From positions 88,695 to 152,694 of the forward strand of contig NZ_CAJQOO010000008.1 in assembly GCF_905480005.1 (NCBI RefSeq): a stretch of 64,000 bases of DNA. The letters are read 5' to 3'. Source of the DNA: an uncultured Maricaulis sp. Lineage in GTDB: Bacteria; Pseudomonadota; Alphaproteobacteria; Caulobacterales; Maricaulaceae. The notes beneath the pieces were generated by a model. The model was not told where the DNA came from and made no database searches. It saw only the letters and a list, made by a program, of their open reading frames with translations. Position numbers and translations under genes: made by a program. Below are positions 62,257 through 64,000 of this stretch, piece after piece (positions within the stretch are counted from its first letter, which is position 1; every line of letters starts with the position of its first letter).

Positions 62257-64000
62257 CTATTCCGCTTTCGCCTGTGAAGCGAGGAATTCCGAGCCCCGCG
62301 GCGAAAAGCGCAGCGAGCGCGGGAAACCGCGCGGCGCCATCTTGCCGGCCTGGGCCCGTTTCGCGGTCCACAAATGCCAGTCATCGAGACTGAAGCGGCG
62401 CCCGGCCCCGTCCAGCCAGGTCAGCCCGTCTTCCGCATTGAACACGGTGGCGTCGGCCAGTTTGGCGCCCTTGCCGCCCAGAAGCTTGACGCCCTTGCCG
62501 CGGCTCATCACCGGGATCTCCTCGAGTTCGAAGACCAGGAGTTTCTTGTTCTCGCCGATCAGGGCGACCCGGTCACCCGTGGCCGGGATGCACAGGAAGG
62601 CTTCGTCGCCATCGGCCAGGTTGAGGATCTGCTTGCCGCCCTTCTTCATGGCGACGCAATCACTCTCCTTGATGCGGAAGCCGGAATTGCCGTCAGACGC
62701 CACCAATAGCGTGCGCTCGGGGTCGAATTTGAACAGGCCGATCGGCGCCGCATCATCGGGCAGGTCGACATGCAGGCGAACCGGCTCGCCATGGCCGCGG
62801 CCGCCGGGCAGTTTGGACGCTTCCAGCGTATAGAATTTCCCGTCCGTGGCGAACATGAGGAGCTTGTCCGTGGTCTCGCACTTGACCGCGAAGGCGGACT
62901 TGTCGCCTTCCTTGAACTTGAGCTCGGTGACGTCGTTGATATGGCCTTTCAGCGCCCGCACCCAGCCGCGCTCGGACAGGACAGCCGTGATCGGTTCGCG
63001 CACCACGAAGGCCTCGATCGGCGCGTCACCGGAGATGTCGGGCGCCTTGTCGAAAACGGTGCGGCGTTTGCCCAGCGGCGTCGTCTCGGCATAGACCTCG
63101 CCAAGGCTGGTGACCTCGCCGCGGACCTTGTCCCATTGCAGGGCGGTAGAGCCGATCAACGCCTGGAGGCTCTTGCGTTCGGCGCGCAAGCTCTTGTCTT
63201 CCTTGCGGATTTCAAGCTCTTCCAGCTTGCGCAAGGCGCGCAGGCGCATATTGAGAATGGCTTCGGCCTGACGCTCGGTCAGTTCGAAATGCGCCATCAA
63301 CTTGGCCTTGGGCTCATCCTCGAAGCGGATGATGCGGATCACCTCGTCCAGATCGGCATAGACGATGAGATAGCCGGCCAGCACTTCCAGCCGGTCCTCG
63401 ACCTTGGCCAGGCGCGTGGTGGCCCGGCGAACCGCGACCTCGCGGCGATGCTCGAGCCAGATCTGCAGAACTTCGCGCAGGCTCATCACCCGCGGCACAC
63501 CGTTGGGGTCGAGCACATTGAGGTTCAGCGAGACCCGGTTTTCCAGATCGGTCAGCTTGAACAGGCTCTCCATGAGCATGTCCGGGTCGACGAGTTTGGA
63601 CTTCGGTTCCAGCACCAGGCGGATATCCTCGGTGCTCTCGTCGAGGACATCGTCCAGAAGGGGCAGTTTCTTGGCGTCCATCAGCTGGGCGATGCGTTCG
63701 ACCAGTTTGGATTTCTGCACCAGATACGGAATCTCGGTGACCACGATGCGCCACATGCCGCGCGGCATGTCTTCCTTTTCCCACTTGGCCCGCACCCGGA
63801 ACCCGCCACGCCCGGTCTCATAGGCCGAGCGAATGGCGTCCGGCGGCTCGACGATCGTGCCGCCGGTCGGCAGGTCCGGTCCCTTGATATGCTTGAGCAG
63901 GGCTTCGGTTTCGGTCTCCGGATTGTCGATCAGCGCCAGGGCGGCGGCGCAGATCTCGGCGACATTGTGCGGCGGGACGGATGTCGCCATGCCGACGGCA
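62257..64000 (-). CDS. parC: DNA topoisomerase IV subunit A, C-terminal part (cut by window edge)
   Basis: The frame is open to the right edge; the last codons read AVGMATSVPPHN, which is an internal sequence of type IIA topoisomerase A subunits, so the track's ATG at 63990 is not the real start. About 580 residues are visible: GVMATSVPPHNVAEI-like segment, TEIPYLVQKSKLVERIAQLM, ILNMRLRALRKLEELEIRKE and the C-terminal propeller (LPGGRGHGEPVRLHVDLPDD). The lack of a GyrA box (QRRGGKG) and the alphaproteobacterial-type RGKGVKLLGGKGAKL favour ParC, which decatenates chromosomes. Confidence 0.93.
   Translation of the reverse strand, partial: AVGMATSVPPHNVAEICAAALALIDNPETETEALLKHIKGPDLPTGGTIVEPPDAIRSAYETGRGGFRVRAKWEKEDMPRGMWRIVVTEIPYLVQKSKLVERIAQLMDAKKLPLLDDVLDESTEDIRLVLEPKSKLVDPDMLMESLFKLTDLENRVSLNLNVLDPNGVPRVMSLREVLQIWLEHRREVAVRRATTRLAKVEDRLEVLAGYLIVYADLDEVIRIIRFEDEPKAKLMAHFELTERQAEAILNMRLRALRKLEELEIRKEDKSLRAERKSLQALIGSTALQWDKVRGEVTSLGEVYAETTPLGKRRTVFDKAPDISGDAPIEAFVVREPITAVLSERGWVRALKGHINDVTELKFKEGDKSAFAVKCETTDKLLMFATDGKFYTLEASKLPGGRGHGEPVRLHVDLPDDAAPIGLFKFDPERTLLVASDGNSGFRIKESDCVAMKKGGKQILNLADGDEAFLCIPATGDRVALIGENKKLLVFELEEIPVMSRGKGVKLLGGKGAKLADATVFNAEDGLTWLDGAGRRFSLDDWHLWTAKRAQAGKMAPRGFPRSLRFSPRGSEFLASQAKAE

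Noticed and set aside
62257-63990. ATG at 63990 as the start of parC
   Set aside because: The sequence before it continues AVG into the conserved AVGMATSVPPHN motif, which is internal to topoisomerase A subunits; the gene is cut by the window edge.

Overview
The window is ordinary, gene-dense chromosome of an alphaproteobacterium. It resembles marine, stalked relatives of Caulobacter (Maricaulis/Hyphomonadaceae type); the genus is an inference from gene order and remembered family sequences, since no search was run. Supporting signs are a C4-type hemA (5-aminolevulinate synthase), a Ros/MucR regulator, the plsX-fabH-ihfA-merR order, the glyA-nrdR-rib-nusB-thiL order, glpX-recJ, a class I PHA synthase, a Cys-poor hemB, a TRAP transporter and high GC. 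I call about 69 protein genes (two cut by the window edges) and two tRNAs (Glu-UUC, Pro-GGG). I see no CRISPR array, rRNA, insertion sequence or prophage.

Layout. 1-4.4 kb: cold-shock gene start (cut), QueD-like protein, tRNA-Glu, recJ, glpX, a small lipoprotein. 4.4-10 kb: phaC, an ABC exporter, a methyltransferase with a divergent LysR regulator. 10-17.6 kb: rpsI/rplM, a PhoX-type (DUF839) protein overlapping a phytase-like lipoprotein, a MarR/CPBP-protease divergon, heme A synthase, a ferredoxin-reductase-like flavoprotein, tRNA-Pro. 17.7-24.4 kb: merR, ihfA, fabH, plsX, a cytochrome bc1 assembly chaperone, bamE, the membrane pyrophosphatase hppA. 24.5-31.1 kb: one long minus-strand operon glyA-nrdR-ribD(reductase only)-ribE-ribBA-ribH-nusB-thiL-exported acidic protein. 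31.3-39 kb: mucR, a small conserved gene, hemA, an LdtR-like MarR regulator, a valine-degradation cluster interrupted by a Phd/VapC toxin-antitoxin pair, hemB. 39-41.1 kb: two unrecognised exported proteins and a non-coding stretch with a long inverted repeat. 41.1-49.8 kb: a Cys/Met PLP enzyme, a GNAT protein, a TRIC-type channel operon, penicillin acylase, flavin reductase, motB, an ArsR/AHSA1 pair. 49.9-58.5 kb: SLC13 permease, bpt, TRAP transporter, AI-2E-type permease, a metalloprotease-like exported protein. 58.5-64 kb: a phospholipase-C-like lipoprotein, a WYL-regulator/VOC divergon, an M48 protease with lemA, and the 3' end of parC.

Together the genes cover cofactor synthesis (riboflavin, heme, heme A, thiamine), lipid and cell-envelope biogenesis, branched-chain amino-acid degradation, carbon storage and transport. 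I did not find an obviously new multi-gene system. The most interesting items are a riboflavin operon that appears to lack both early activities (no deaminase domain, degenerate cyclohydrolase II domain), the toxin-antitoxin pair inside the valine operon with a palindromic operator, the roughly 80-bp near-perfect inverted repeat near 40.88 kb beside two orphan exported genes, a MucR protein that has lost most of its zinc ligands, and three convergent gene pairs that share one CTAG as both stop codons.
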